Shown here in pieces: positions 10,231 through 21,412 of a stretch of DNA of 64,000 nt. The notes under the pieces are model-generated. The model was not told the origin of the DNA. It ran no database searches and saw only the letters and a list, made by a program, of their open reading frames with translations. This stretch comes from Symbiodinium natans (lineage: Eukaryota > Sar > Dinophyceae > Suessiales > Symbiodiniaceae). The position numbers and the translations under genes were made by a program. The stretch covers positions 325,001-389,000 of the forward strand of contig CAJNDS010000236.1 in the NCBI GenBank assembly GCA_905221605.1, in the 5' to 3' direction. The first letter of the stretch is position 1, and each line of letters starts with the position of its first letter.

Positions 10231-10290
10231 GCTGAGTGGCTCGTGCAGCTATGCGGGTGCCAAAAAAACCCTAGAACCCTAAACCCTAAA
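10231..10290 (+). repeat. Junction repeat: GCTATGCGGGTGCCAAAAAA, then CCCTAAA
   Basis: GAGTGGCTCGTGCAGCTATG followed by CGGGTGCC, an A run and telomere-like units. A near-copy lies at 60.94 kb, and shorter relatives with GCGGGTGGCAAAAAA occur at 20.16, 39.81, 56.76, 57.47 and 61.70 kb. Confidence 0.6.
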
Positions 10291-10741
10291 CTTCGAGAAC
10301 CAGCCTGGCTGGTCTCCTTGGCGGGCATCAAGCAGAGACACTGCAGTGCAGAGTTTCGGCACTTGCGAGAGGTCTTATGTCTTGAGCCGGAACTCCCATA
10401 GAAAGACATAGACATGCCCTTTGATGCTTCCAGGAGTGCCCTACTTGGCGTCCATGTCCTACTTCGCCAGGGGCCCTGATGGGTACAATTCGGCTTTTCT
10501 TGCAGGGTTGACCCCAAACTAAACCCTTGATCCCAGAGGGGGTCTGCTAGGCGGGTGGCTTAAGCCACTTGACGCAGTTGGGGCAGAAGATGTGGGTGTG
10601 TAAGGATCGCGGCAACAAAGGCCTCTCTTCAGGGTGCTTCTTGGGGGGGAGGGGGGGGCTCAAGGCGGCCCAGAGTGTCTTGTAGTGCCTGAGCCCCTCC
10701 CTGATCTGACAAGGTGGGCACCTGTATCTATCCCATTGCAG

Positions 10742-10802
10742 TGATCGCCAACCTTTTCCAGCACCTAAATCCCGACATGGAGCTGTCCCTCAGCTGCAAA
10801 AG
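10742..10802 (+). CDS. Exon candidate, unknown protein
   Basis: A strong acceptor (atcccattgcag) leads into VIANLFQHLNPDMELSLSCK. The donor is unclear. The peptide looks like a real helix-turn-strand segment. No family recognised. Confidence 0.35.
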
Positions 10803-12797
10803 GGAAGGGGGTTGCAGAAAAGGGTACCCAACTACCCCTGTTTATCTCTGGCTGCTAGCTCACATGCGTCTGTCAAGGGGCAGGGAAGCTCAGAACTTTC
10901 GTGTTCAGGCTGCGGTGCAGGATTGCAGGGGGACTGTGAGCATGACACTTTGAGTTGGGCACCTTTGGCTCCCCTAACACCTGGGAAGGTTCTTCTCCAC
11001 AGTCCCTTATGCAGCTGGAGGCATGGATGTGGTGCGTTTCCTTAAGCCCCAAAACCCTCAAACCACCCCTAAGCCTAAACCCTAACTTAAACCCCAAACC
11101 CTAAACCCCTAAACCCTACCCCCAAACCCTAAACCCCAAACCGTAAACCCGAAACCCGAAGTCGAAAGCCCCGAAGCAGGGTCTTTCGAACTGTTCAAAG
11201 CCCGCCGTAGCCACCCCAAACCCCTGGGAGGCATCTGCTTTGGTGCCGGAGGATTTCTGGAGTGCCTGGAGAACAAGGTTTGGGCTCGACGACGCTGTGC
11301 AGTGGGCTGTTCTTTTTGGGGACTCTTTTTGGAGCGATGTGCGTAGGGGGGGGGTGCGGAGGTTGTGCGGATTTTCCGAGCCAGCCTGTCTTGCCTTGCT
11401 TCGGCCAATGATGTACTTGAAAGCCTGCCCTGCGAAGTATTGCAGGTGTTCACCTCCATGGACCTGTCCCTCCCGAAGTGTGCATCCTGTCGTGTTGATG
11501 GTTTGTGGTAGCGTGTTCTTTCAGTCGGCTCAGCTTTTAGTTCAAGGATGGTCGGGTAACGTGGCTTCGGACTTCAGAGAACACCTGGTAGGCTTGGGTG
11601 CTGTCTGAGATGAGGTTCTTTGCTTTTCAACCTGGCGTTGTGGCTTCGTACCATCACCACCGCCGCCACCACCACCACGACTTCCAGACATGGTTTTACA
11701 CCCTCGACGCCCTCAAGCCCTAAACCCCAAAGACAGCGGCGAGTAAACGAGTAAAGCCCAAACAACAACACAAACCCTAAACACACAAAACCCTCAAAAC
11801 AGAAGCCCTAACCCGGTACCCGAAAGAACAGGAACCCTAAATCCTAACAACAGTGTCAGCTAAGGCGGCGCTGCTTAACTTCGTAGGCCAGAGGGGGGGG
11901 GGGAGGGATTGGGCCGTGTTTGGTCGTGGAACGGAAGGGGCTTGGTAGGTTTTTGTTTGGGGTCTGAACCCTTCAAACCCTTAAAACCGGGCCGAGGGGT
12001 GTACCTGCTGGTCCTCTCCATGTGGCTCCCCAAAACACCCCCTTACCTTTGAAGCCGTCCTCAACTGCAGGTGGCGTCCTGTTCACTGCTGGAGGGTTCA
12101 TTTTGCCACTTGGTATTGGGCCTTGGGGGTTAAGGGCTTGGAGGTGGGCGATGCGTGGCCTCTATTTGTTTCAGCTTCGGTTACGATGGGAGCTTGGATT
12201 GCTCGAGCCCAGGAGGTGGAAGCCTATATGGAGTCTACGGGGCCTTTTGGCATGTCGAACATGCTGCTTTCGAACTGACAGGTTTGCGCCCCACATGGGG
12301 GCAGAGAGCAACATGCTCTTCACTGTGGGCTCGGTGATGTACACCGTGGCCAGCAGCCTTTCAGCCACTCTGGCACGAAGTGTGTTGCATCAGCAGTTTG
12401 TGGGGTTTTGGGGCCATGTATTGGGCGTGGCCAGCAGCATTCGTAGAAAGCCCCCTGGTGGGTTTCATGTGCAGTGCTCAGCACCACGTTGCTCCCAAAA
12501 GACCGGGCACCAGTTCGTTGCTCGAGTGAGTTGGGGGGGGGGGGTGTGCATGGGGGTGCCAAGGTGATCATGTGGAAGGACCGGGGGCTTGCTTTCCAGG
12601 TGTTCGTTTTGGGCTGCGTGTTTGCGACTCTCACCCTTACCATCCCTGAGTGCCGTTTCAGAATTCGAAGAGTCGAAGTGGAAATTTACGAACATACGGG
12701 ACCCTTCAACCAAACAGTGGGATTCCCCTTACAATGAGGACCCCAAAAAGGTACCCCTAGTTTAAACCCCCCAAGTGTCGCCTTGCAGCAGTCGGCC
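10803..12797. other. Unresolved region with overlapping ORFs
   Basis: A degenerate CCCTAAA array lies at 11047-11160. At 11240-11608 and 12022-12640 both strands are open, the longest frame being 181 codons on + from 12022. None has a recognisable domain, and frames on the two strands are equally plausible. An M5 fragment at 12718-12762 (GAGGACCCCAAAAAGGTACC) ends just upstream of the next gene. Confidence 0.4.
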
Positions 12798-14564
12798 ATG
12801 GCCACGGCCAGATCATCGCAAGCGGACCTGTGTGTGCGAGGTGTGGCCATGCAACCCATTCCTACAAGACAGAGCCCCTCCCCCACCCCCGCGGAGCCAC
12901 AGGCTCCGCAGTCCCAGGCAAGGGCATGCCCAGCTCAGGAAAGCAAACCAGTGGGAGAGTGGCTCCGCGTTTTCTGCCCGGGCTTCGCGCACACGCTCCT
13001 TCTGCGGGAGGATGCAGATATAACTACCACGGAAATCCATGTCTCGAGCTGGTGGGATGAGGAGTTCGACTACACGGACTCGGTCCAATGGCAGAAGCGC
13101 ACCCTGCGCTGCGTGCCTGCCCTGGGGCCTTATGCCGGTGAGGAGCAGCTCTTCGAGTACGATGCTCACCCGGAAGAGGTGCGCTGGGCGGGGCACACCT
13201 ACCCAAGTGAGCGCTGTGGGCCTGGGGAGCCGGGCCGGTCCCGGCTCCTGAAAAGCTGCCTGCTTCTCCTCATGCGTGAAGCAGGCCAAGTAGGTCAGTT
13301 CCGCCAAGCACAGCCGGCTCAGCCTCTGAATCCTCTGGCGCGGGCAGCCCTGCTTCCGGGGGCGGCTGCAATCGCTCAAGGCCTGGGCTGGCGCGACGCC
13401 GGACTTCAACAGGCGGCCGCACGGGTGCAGGGCTTCCTGGCCGGCCACATTCACGTGGAGGTGGAAGATTTGGAGGGTATTTTAGTGGAGTTCCCGATGC
13501 CGGAAGGCAGCAGCTGTGCCGAGCTCTACCATGCTACCGCCGCCGCCTTCTTTCAGAGCGGCCGTCCTTTGGCCGACTTTATCTTGTCCCTACGGGATGG
13601 CTCTGCCCTTCTAAGCACGTCGCCCCGCGTGGGCATGGATCAGCCTTCCCTGAGGAGTGCAGCGGAAGGGAATCAGCTGCTGGGGCTCCGACATAGCCTA
13701 AAACGCGTTGTTCAAGAGTCTGCCAGCGTGTCGACCTGGCCACCCTCCGTGCCAGTAGTGGTGCATGATCTATCTGGTGCACTCCTAGCTGAGCTGTCGT
13801 TGCCCGTAGGGGCTGGAGCAGCTGATTGCAAGGCCAGGCTGCGGAAACTTCTCTCGCGCCAGGAGCCGGACGAGTGCATGCACTTGGTGCACGAGAGCGG
13901 CCAGTGGGAGGACCAACTCCTAGGTCAACTGCTGGACAATGCGGACAATGCGGGCATGGCACGTCTCACACTGGTTTGGGCCTCGGCATTTCAGTACGTC
14001 GCCGTGCCGGTTGCCAGCGAGGCCCGCATCCTGGCTGGGCGCGGCGTCTACCGATCGCCCGCCGAGCTCCCAGCGAGGGAGCCGGGCACGAGCCGCGTGG
14101 GGTTCCGTGTCAGCCATGATAGCCATGCCGGCAGCTCCGCTTGCGCTGGGGCGGCCAAACTGCAAGCCTTTCGCAGTCATCGTCAACAAAGGGAGCCGGC
14201 GCAGGTAAGAAAGCTGGCCGACGCCTTGCCGAATCTGGACCATGACGACGCTGCGGCCGCGGGGCCTGGGGGTTCGCCGAGTGCGCTGCACGTCTTCGAG
14301 CTGGGCCCGGAGGTCGTGGAGATGGTGGTGAATGTCACGTCAGACGAGAATCAGGTGGGTGGCTCCTTCTTCAATCTCGTGGTCCCGGCGCAAGCCAGCA
14401 GCTGCGTGCTTCGGTCTTTCCTGGCTCAGAGATTCTGTGGGTCTTCCATGGCCTCAGTCCGACTTGCTCTCTTCATGGCAAAGTTCGATGCTGTTGCCTT
14501 CAAGGACTTGAGGTGTTACCTCCGGGAGGAGCCATCCACCAAGGGTTTCACTCTCAGCCAGTAG
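12798..14564 (+). CDS. Ubiquitin-like-repeat protein (predicted), intronless
   Basis: One uninterrupted 588-codon frame. I place the start at the ATG at 12798 (context ggccATGGcc); the frame is open a few codons further up, but that part follows a possible trans- or cis-splice acceptor (ccttgcag). The N-terminus is Ser/Pro/Gln-rich. Residues 54-135 form a Trp-rich domain I do not recognise. Residues about 217-298 and 317-395 each read like a beta-grasp: a strand with EDLEGILVEF or HDLSGALLAEL, a helix, then short strands, the second ending LGQLL...ARLTLVWA. A third, weaker copy spans about 507-562. Ala/Pro/Arg linkers separate them. No C-terminal di-glycine is present, so it is not itself a conjugated ubiquitin and would more likely act as a scaffold or adaptor. 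The domain call is fold-level inference; that the gene is real is much safer. Confidence 0.7.
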   Translation: MATARSSQADLCVRGVAMQPIPTRQSPSPTPAEPQAPQSQARACPAQESKPVGEWLRVFCPGFAHTLLLREDADITTTEIHVSSWWDEEFDYTDSVQWQKRTLRCVPALGPYAGEEQLFEYDAHPEEVRWAGHTYPSERCGPGEPGRSRLLKSCLLLLMREAGQVGQFRQAQPAQPLNPLARAALLPGAAAIAQGLGWRDAGLQQAAARVQGFLAGHIHVEVEDLEGILVEFPMPEGSSCAELYHATAAAFFQSGRPLADFILSLRDGSALLSTSPRVGMDQPSLRSAAEGNQLLGLRHSLKRVVQESASVSTWPPSVPVVVHDLSGALLAELSLPVGAGAADCKARLRKLLSRQEPDECMHLVHESGQWEDQLLGQLLDNADNAGMARLTLVWASAFQYVAVPVASEARILAGRGVYRSPAELPAREPGTSRVGFRVSHDSHAGSSACAGAAKLQAFRSHRQQREPAQVRKLADALPNLDHDDAAAAGPGGSPSALHVFELGPEVVEMVVNVTSDENQVGGSFFNLVVPAQASSCVLRSFLAQRFCGSSMASVRLALFMAKFDAVAFKDLRCYLREEPSTKGFTLSQ

Positions 14565-15131
14565 CCTTGGACAGACTTCAGCCATCTCCTGCAGCATTGC
14601 GCGTGGACTGCCTCGGCCCGGCTGAAGAATTTGGAAGCCCGTTTGCTAGGGGAGTCCCAGGAGATTCCTGGACACTTGTTTCGCAGAAAGGGGGCCAAAG
14701 GGGGCCCGGAAGGTTCCAGGAGGTTCCTAGATGCTAGGGTCCTGGAAGTTCAGGAATCCATTCTGGAGAGTCCAGGTTCTGTTGAAAAGGAAATAGGAGG
14801 GGCCTTTGGGTCATTGGGGGGTCTCTTTCCTTCGTTTACCAGTCCTTTGAATCACTTTTTGGGCCTTAGCTGCCGACCCTCTGCGGTTGTAGCACACTAT
14901 TGAAGACCTATGGGTTGTTGTATGCATCTGTCAAACAGAAAGATGCTCATGTGGGAACATGCTTGTGAAGTCTCCAAAAAGATGGTTGCAAATGCACATA
15001 TCTCTGTATTCAAGATACAGATGATATGGGTAAAGGAAAGTAAGTGAATATATACATGTACACATATATATTTATGTATATATATATATATATATATATT
15101 ATACATATATGCTAGATGTATATCATGCTAA
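14565..15131. other. 3' flank, no gene; AT repeats
   Basis: Downstream of the 588-codon gene there is no convincing ORF. A (TA)n microsatellite fills 15048-15105. Confidence 0.5.
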
Positions 15132-15310
15132 AGACATATATGTTCGCCCCGCCGAATTCCCCTTGGAGTCGAAAGGCTCTACTCCTCAAAGCTTCAGGCC
15201 TCCGTAGGGTCCCAGTCGCAGGACGAGCAGTTCGGGCTGGCGTACCTGGCCGCCTTGAATCACCTCGGTGGACAGGCGGCAGATAGGGTTAATGAGCTCT
15301 TTCCACCTTC
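15132..15310 (+). CDS. Exon candidate, unknown protein
   Basis: Open from 15132. The clearly protein-like part starts near 15165 and reads VERLYSSKLQASVGSQSQDE, then QFGLAYLAALNHLGGQAADR and VNELFPPS. The frame remains open into telomere-like sequence, so the exon should end near 15310. It may be an early exon of a gene continuing through the 16.5-26.4 kb candidates, all on +. No family recognised. Confidence 0.45.
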
Positions 15311-15639
15311 AACACTAAACCCTAGAGTCAAGGGCGAGGCCAAATTCAAAACCCTAAGCCTAAAACCCGAATTAACTTTGACTTTGCTTGGTTTGCAGGT
15401 ATGGGTTTTGTATGCTCTTGGTTAGTGCTCAAATGAACAGCCCTGGGGCCCGCCCAAAGCCATCCCACATTTCCTAAACTTGGGCTCTAGCATGTCTCGG
15501 ACCTTTCCCCGTAAACGCTTGCGACACGGGCGGGAAGAAACCAAAAACCCTAAATAAACGCGTCGCAGGCCCGGCACTCCTTCATTGCGGGCAGCACGCC
15601 GCCGGAGTCGCGGACCTTTTCGGCCCGGCGCCCTGGGTT

Positions 15640-16122
15640 TGGCACAGTGGTTCATCGTGGTTCCGGCCCCCACGGAATCCCCGTTTCAAATGTTTCAAAG
15701 CCGCCTGAGTCGCGAAAAGGTTTAAGGTTAGCCGTGGCGAAGGTGTGCTTCAGGGACTTTATGTCGCTGGAGACATGGTTTGCGGCAGTTTGTGGTGGTT
15801 GGGCTTGCGGCTTGCGGCTTTGGAGTTGTGGGTTCACAGACGAACCGCGACATTCGATGAAGGCTGCTGGTTCTTTCGGCAATTCTTCTGTCTTCCTGGC
15901 TTTTGGTTGCGTATGGCGGCAATCAGGCTGCCAACGGACAAATTTTGGGGCCTCTTGGGCACATGATCCAAGAACTCTCGAGATCTCTTTGCCGTGGCAT
16001 GCCGTGGCATGCTGCGGCATGCTGTGGCCATGAGACATACCCTGACATCTGCCCAAGCCCATCCCAGCGGAAGCTGCAAGAGCGTATGGCGAACTAAGGT
16101 CAGGGGAATCGTGTTCATCCAC
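15640..16122. other. Region open on both strands; tandem 10-mer
   Basis: A + frame (15647-16033) and a - frame (15652-16122) overlap fully, and neither has a known domain. A short tandem repeat of CGTGGCATGC-type units lies at 15991-16030. Confidence 0.3.
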
Positions 16123-16506
16123 CTCTACTGCATCGTGTCCGTAGTTGTGCCTCGGCCAGAACTTAGTGGGCGGTTCTTGGATCCAAAGCCCGCAGCCGAC
16201 AGAGGCACCATATTGGGTGTTCCGAAGATAGGGTTATACGGGTATATGAAGGGTACCCTTTATTTGGGGAATGTCCCATATCTATATGTTCTGAGGTATG
16301 AAACTGGCCCCGCATTGGGGCTTGAGATGTGATCATTCCAAGACAGCTGGATAGATCTTTATGGGGTCATCAGCCCAAAACTCTCTCTCTCTCTCTCTGT
16401 CTGTCTGTCGCTCTTTCTATGTGTATATTGTGACATAGAAGTCTACATCTAATCTGGTCTACTGTAATTTCATACAAGTGCAGAGTATACCTCCGAACTC
16501 CAAAAG

Positions 16507-16620
16507 GCGGTCATGAACTTCTGCCTGGCCCTCAACCACTTCATGGCTCTGCCGGCCGTGGATACCTTGGCTCGCGCTGGCAATGCCTGCCGCCGAGTTT
16601 GTCCCAGGGCTCTGGGATAT
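16507..16620 (+). CDS. Exon candidate with good splice sites
   Basis: Acceptor tccaaaag, exactly 38 codons (AVMNFCLALNHFMALPAVDT, then LARAGNACRRVCPRALGY), donor GATAT|GTATGAGG. Length divisible by three, an intact frame and a consensus donor make this one of the better anonymous exons. Ala/Leu/Cys-rich helices; no family recognised. Confidence 0.5.
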
Positions 16621-16794
16621 GTATGAGGTTGGCCTGCAGGGTTTAGGTTGTAGGGTTTAGGGTTCAGGGTTGTAATGGGGACACCGTGTGTGGCTTCAGA
16701 GCCGGGGGCCGCTCATCAGCCTCCTGGCTTGCGCAAAAAGGCAGCCTAGCCGGGCACGCGCAACAAAAACACCTACGTCTTTCCACCTAACTGC

Positions 16795-17330
16795 TTAAAT
16801 TGAAGTTGATCTTGGCTTGACGCTTGCGAGGATCACAGCTGCTCGAATTAAAAGGGAGTACAGCCGATGCTCTAAACCTCGGGATCTCTCTAAACCTTGC
16901 AAGCTGAAGGGCCCAGCCGCGAGTGCTTGCCAGGAGTTCCTGCCCTTCTTATGGCTCCACATTGTCTTGCTCATCCATTCCGCAGTCGTCAAGACTCCGA
17001 AGACCCAGCCCTTCCATGTGGCCTGGCCGCGACAAGCATTGATTTCGGGTTGGGCGAGGCCTTCGCGAAGACCCATCGTGCAGTGCCTGCTGAAGTCGCA
17101 AGGCCCTGGAGATTCGAAGTTGGGAATCAATCAACAAAGCATGTCAGATTTTCATCCCAGGGTTCGGACGGATCCGCAAACAGCTTTGGGGGGCCATTTT
17201 GGCTTCGCGCCCAGAGTTTCCAAGGCTGTGCTGATGGCCATGCGCTGTGTGACCGTGGCAGCCTGGCTGGGTGAACGGCAGAACCCTCATAACCTCATAA
17301 CCCTCCCAGCACTCAAGTAAGGTTCCAGAG
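16795..17330. other. Overlapping ORFs, unassigned
   Basis: Three frames on + and two on - are open here for 60-167 codons. No domain was recognised and no frame stands out. Confidence 0.25.
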
Positions 17331-18077
17331 TGTTCGTTTCCTGTGCCCTTAAACCGTGGGTCTATGCCTTGGGCGTAGAAGGTTACGGCCTCTACTGGAG
17401 CTGAGTGTTTGGGTGTGGGAGGCGAACTTAATCCCCTATAGAACTGAAAGTGTACACTTTTTTGGGGCTTATGAACTCAGCAACTAAGCTGAAGATCCTT
17501 GGGGCCTGGCGGGGGATTGCAGGCTTTGCCTGGATATGCCGAATCATTTGATTGGGGACCTTGCAGTGCTCCCCACAGTGCGCGAGTGCTGGGCGCGTGG
17601 CAAATAAGTCCTCAAGGCCCTAACGGCCCTAAACCCTCAACCCTATCTAGCTTTGAGCACCTGAGCCGTGGCACCAACACCCCACGAGCCCCAGCAACGC
17701 CAAGAGCACTGGATGTTGATAGCCGCCTCCCAAATCTCCCTCAGCTCTCCCCCTTCCTCCCTCTCTCTCTCTCTCTCCTGCTCCCCTCTCTCCCTTTTTG
17801 AAACTAGGTAGGCCCTTGGGACATTTTAAATTTTCCCTTCTTGGGTTAAGAGGGAATGCTTTTCAGAGGGTTTTAAGGCCCATCCTAGAAAAGTATCACC
17901 TCCTCGCTGAGGTGATCATGATCATGGCCGTGGCAACGTTCGTTGCAGGCTGCGATGAGTCGCGGAACTTTTTGCTTGTCCCCGTTCTCTCATCTCAGCA
18001 TGTGTCAGAAAAACCCAGATCTACCGCTCAAAGATCCCAAGCCCCCCGAACCCGATCCTTCCCTGAGCCCCAAACCC

Positions 18078-18405
18078 TCCAAAAAAGAAACCCTAAACCC
18101 CTAAACCCCTAAACCCCATAACCTAAAAACCCTAAACCCTCCACCCTATACCCGAAAAAAACCATAAAACCCCATATACTAAAAACCTATACGCTACAAA
18201 CTGCAAACTATAAAACCTATAAGCTAAGCTATGGAACCCTAAACCCGAAACCCTAAACCCTAAACCCTAAACCCTAAACCCTAAACCCCAAACCCCAAAC
18301 CCTAAACCCTAAACCCGAAACCCGAAACCCTAAACCCTAAACTCTGAACCCTAAACCCTAAACCCTAAACCCGAAACCCTAAACCCTAAACCCAAAACCC
18401 TAGTA
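18078..18405 (+). repeat. CCCTAAA array, partly degenerate
   Basis: About 330 bases. The first 150 are badly degraded (AACCTAT, AAACTATA); the rest are clean heptamers mixed with CCCGAAA. The following exon candidate starts six bases after the array. Confidence 0.9.
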
Positions 18406-18411
18406 CTGCAG

Positions 18412-18520
18412 ACTTGGAGGCTTGCTGCACCCGCCGCCACCTCCAGGAGACCGGCGCCCTCTCAGGGCGCCCTGGCGCTGGGCCCGAAAGAGAGCGGCTT
18501 GGCGCAGGGGACTTCGGGGA
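18412..18520 (+). CDS. Exon candidate bracketed by telomere-like repeats
   Basis: Acceptor ccctagtactgcag, open frame DLEACCTRRHLQETGALSGR and on to a Gly/Arg-rich end, then donor GGGGA|GTTTAGGG in which the telomere-like unit supplies the GT. Arginine-rich; no family recognised. Confidence 0.35.
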
Positions 18521-18540
18521 GTTTAGGGTTTAGGGTTAGG

Positions 18541-18630
18541 AATCCCTAAAAACGACCCCCTAATAGTAGGATCCCCTTATAATAAGGGCCCCAATAGGGT
18601 ACGCCGAATTTCGGAAACCCCACTTGTGGC
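18541..18630 (+). mobile_element. Repeat family M5 copy
   Basis: AATCCC...TAATAGTAGGATCCCC, then AAGGGCCCCAATAGGGTACG and AATTTCGGAAACCCC. Order and spacing match the fuller copy at 54.98 kb. Confidence 0.6.
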
Positions 18631-18917
18631 AAGAGTTCTTGAGAGTTGTTTGCTCTGCTCTTGGGAAGACAAAGCTTCTTTCGAGCGTGAACACAAAGCT
18701 GGAAACGCCTGATGGTTTAGGGTTTTGGGTTTAGGACCCAGAAGACCCCTTAGAACGACATCCAAGGACAGCCCCGAGCTTCACGACCTGCTGTACCCTT
18801 GGTGAACACGGGAGCGAGAGGCCCGGGAGCGCGAGACACATGTGGCACAGGTGGGTTCGCCGCTGAGGGGGCGGTGTTCCTCGATTTTTCGTTCAAGCAC
18901 ATGGCTGCTGGCATCCC

Positions 18918-18966
18918 TTAGGGTTTAGGGTTTAGGGTTTAGGGTTTAGGGTTTAGGGTTTAGGGT
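18918..18966 (+). repeat. TTTAGGG array
   Basis: Seven clean units in unique sequence. Confidence 0.9.
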
Positions 18967-19511
18967 TACTGGAAGTGCCTTCAGACGACCAAGAGTCGGT
19001 AATGAGAATTGGAGCCTCGTCTTGGGTTCCAGTGGCCGCAGTGTTTGCATCAATCCTCCTCCTAGTAGCTGTGCAGCGCGCGGAATCTTGCAGATTGCTG
19101 TTGCCCAGAGGAAGGGGATTTCGCTCCCAGAGGAAGGGGACTTAAACCCCAAACCACCCTAAACCCTAAACCCTGGCTCCTGGCAAAAGCGAGGGAAAGC
19201 GGCAGCAATCTGAATAGATTCTCCGACAGACGAGCGCTAGGCTTCGTGGAACATTGGCGCGTCGTCAGCGTGGGGGGGTTCCCCTACTGCACCCTGATTA
19301 GTTAACAAATTACCCGACATGGGCAAACCAACAAAACAACACAAACATCTACAGACAGAAACAATATCATAACAACAGTCGTTTTTTTGTTTCGTCCACC
19401 CAACGCCTTCTCCGGGGTAGGCAAGCCCAGGAGAAGTAGATCCCAATGAAAACTTCCCGCTGGAGCCCAACCCGGCGGGCAGAGGCTTTGAGGGACCCTA
19501 AAGCCCAAACC

Positions 19512-19632
19512 CTAACCAAGCCCTAAACCCTAAACCCTAAGCCCTAAGCCCTAAGCCCTAAGCCCTAAACCCTAAACCCTAAACCCTAAGCCCTAAACCC
19601 TAAACCCTAAACCCTAAACCCTAAACCCTACA
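19512..19632 (+). repeat. CCCTAAA/CCCTAAG array
   Basis: About seventeen heptamers. CCCTAAG variants are clustered in the first half. Confidence 0.9.
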
Positions 19633-19633
19633 G

Positions 19634-19737
19634 GGTTTCAGCGCCGGTCCATACGGGCGGGGGCCTCAGGTGCCATGCTTGGTCCCTACAGCTGCCGTTT
19701 CCTCGAACCTTCCACGGCCTTTAGCTATAGGCTTTAA
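19634..19737 (+). CDS. Exon candidate between opposed telomere-like arrays
   Basis: The CCCTAAA array ends in acceptor ccctacag. An open frame (FQRRSIRAGASGAMLGPYSC, then RFLEPSTAFSYRL) runs to TAA at 19735, and a TTTAGGG array follows at 19749. No family recognised. Confidence 0.3.
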
Positions 19738-19748
19738 GGCTGGAAGAA

Positions 19749-19800
19749 GGGTTTAGGGTTTAGGGTTTAGGGTTTAGGGTTAAGGGTTAAGGGTTAAGGG
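19749..19800 (+). repeat. TTTAGGG array grading into TTAAGGG
   Basis: Four TTTAGGG units followed by three TTAAGGG units. Confidence 0.9.
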
Positions 19801-20157
19801 TTCCTAGTCAAGCAAAGCGAGGCTTTGATGACTCCCAGTTCCGAACCCACAAAGGCCAAGACAAACATACCCATGCCTGCTCAGCTAGGCCTTGTTGCCA
19901 GGCTCCAGTAGTTTTAGTTTATAAAGAAATTCATGCGCAGAGCAATCTACCACAGCCTCTTCAGACCCTGGACGCTTTTCTGGGCAAGAAGGCCCCCGTG
20001 AGGATGATGCTTGAAGCCATGCGGCGCGCGCTTCTCTTCCTGATTCTGCAGGCAGGATGTCTCACCTGGCACCTCAGGTGTTTGGGGATGTCGTGGTGTG
20101 TCGTGGTGTTGTGGGCCCACTAAGCGATCACCCGGGTGAAGGTGTGCTAAGCACAGG

Positions 20158-20180
20158 CTTGGCGGGTGGCAAAAAACCCT
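20158..20180 (+). repeat. Junction motif GGCGGGTGGCAAAAAA, then CCCTAAA
   Basis: Best-preserved short copy of the junction repeat: GGCGGGTGGCAAAAAACCCT and then AAAC. See also 39.81 and 57.47 kb. Confidence 0.55.
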
Positions 20181-20336
20181 AAACTTTCCTTATTCGAGCA
20201 TATTCCCGCACATGGCTTCACAGAAGCGCCCGGCCCCCTTCCGCCCTCCTTTGCAGGGAGCTGCCGCCAAGCCTCGGAAGCTTTTTGAGATTGGCAGCAA
20301 GGACAAGGACACCCCTGGGAGAAGAAGCTCTTGGGT

Positions 20337-20371
20337 ATATGTGTCTGTGTGTGTGTGTGTGTGTGTGTGTC
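20337..20371 (+). repeat. (TG)n microsatellite
   Basis: Alternating TG run of about 35 bases, following an open frame from 20212 that might be exon (MASQKRPAPFRPPLQGAAAK...). Confidence 0.85.
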
Positions 20372-20518
20372 GGCGGTTTGCTGTTGTGCTTTATTTTCCA
20401 GACTCCTCACAAGCCTTGTAGCTGAAACTCGATGAGCACGAGAACTACCAGTTCCAGCCTACTCCGACCTTTAGACTCTGGGGTGGCTTCGTTGCTTCAG
20501 GGCGTTTGCGTTGACGAA

Positions 20519-20623
20519 TTGGGATGTTCCCCCTCATGCTAACAGACAGTCCTTAATAGGGATTGTAAGGTACCCCTAGAATCCCCATGAAGGACAGTCA
20601 GCATAAAGGGGGGAACATCCCAG
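20519..20623 (+). mobile_element. MITE-like element, family M1, copy 1
   Basis: Left end TTGGGATGTTCCCCCTCATG with AACAGACAGTCCTTAATAGG; the right end is its inverted match (AAGGACAGTCAGCATAAAGG, then GGGGAACATCCCA). About 101 bases, no ORF. It sits 30 bases upstream of a good exon, so inside an intron if that exon is real. Confidence 0.8.
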
Positions 20624-20653
20624 GTGAGGCATTTCCGTCTTTCGCTTGCTGAG

Positions 20654-20752
20654 GAGGTGGGTCTGGACCCTTTCTACGAGGGGAACATGGAGCCCTGGGG
20701 TGTAGTATGCATTGGCTACGTGAAGCAGGACCACGCCCCCTCTGTATCGAGG
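20654..20752 (+). CDS. Exon candidate, unknown protein
   Basis: Acceptor tcgcttgctgag, 33 exact codons (EVGLDPFYEGNMEPWGVVCI, then GYVKQDHAPSVSR), donor GAGG|GTTTAGGG. Low Ala/Pro bias and mixed aromatic and acidic residues make it convincingly protein-like. No family recognised. The GT comes from the first unit of the telomere-like run that follows. Confidence 0.5.
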
Positions 20753-21338
20753 GTTTAGGGATGTGTAGGGTTCAGGGTTTGGGGTTTAGCGTCTAGGGTT
20801 TGGGCTCAAAAAAGGTTTTTTGGAGTCCGCTCTTTTCCCTTAAAGAGCCCAGTTCATCCAGTTCAGGGGAGTGGAAGAACACGAAGCCCTAAATCTTCGC
20901 CACCTAGTCATCTTGCGATGTGGATGTCGCCCCGGCTGTGCAGCAGGGGAAAAGAAGCCACGCCGTAGTCTACTGCAGAAGTAGTCTTCGCGGTTGCGCC
21001 GGACAATGAGTTGCATCCCTGTGGGGTGGTTCGTCCAGAAAACACAAACCCGCAAGGGTTTAGGAGTCATAGGGCGGCTATCAGGCTCCATGTGAGCAAC
21101 GAGGCACCTGAGTGCAGGTGGTTCCGCGTTCTGGGCCGCGGCCTGCTGGAATCAAGTTGGGCAGCATGCCGGTCCGAAGTTCACCCCAAGACTCGGAGGG
21201 CTTAGAACCACGATGCACCTCCGCTCCTCGTATTGTCCGGAGGAATGAGCCCGGAAATAAGGTAGCATAAGGTTTGATGTATAAGGTGTAGTGACAGACT
21301 AGTATAGTAAATAGAGAAAGGGATGTATATATGAATAC

Positions 21339-21340
<2 letters not shown>

Positions 21341-21373
<33 letters not shown>

Positions 21374-21412
21374 TAGATATAGATATAGATATAGATATAG
21401 ATATAGATATAA
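21341..21412 (+). repeat. (AT)n and (ATAGAT)n microsatellite
   Basis: Pure AT run followed by ATAGAT hexamers. The - strand ORF through it (IYIYIYI...) is not a gene. Confidence 0.9.

Noticed and set aside
17193-17206. Spliced-leader relic (GCCATTTTGGCT)
   Set aside because: Only 12 bases match the dinoflagellate leader, without the CCGTA start or the CTCAAG end, and no gene start follows.
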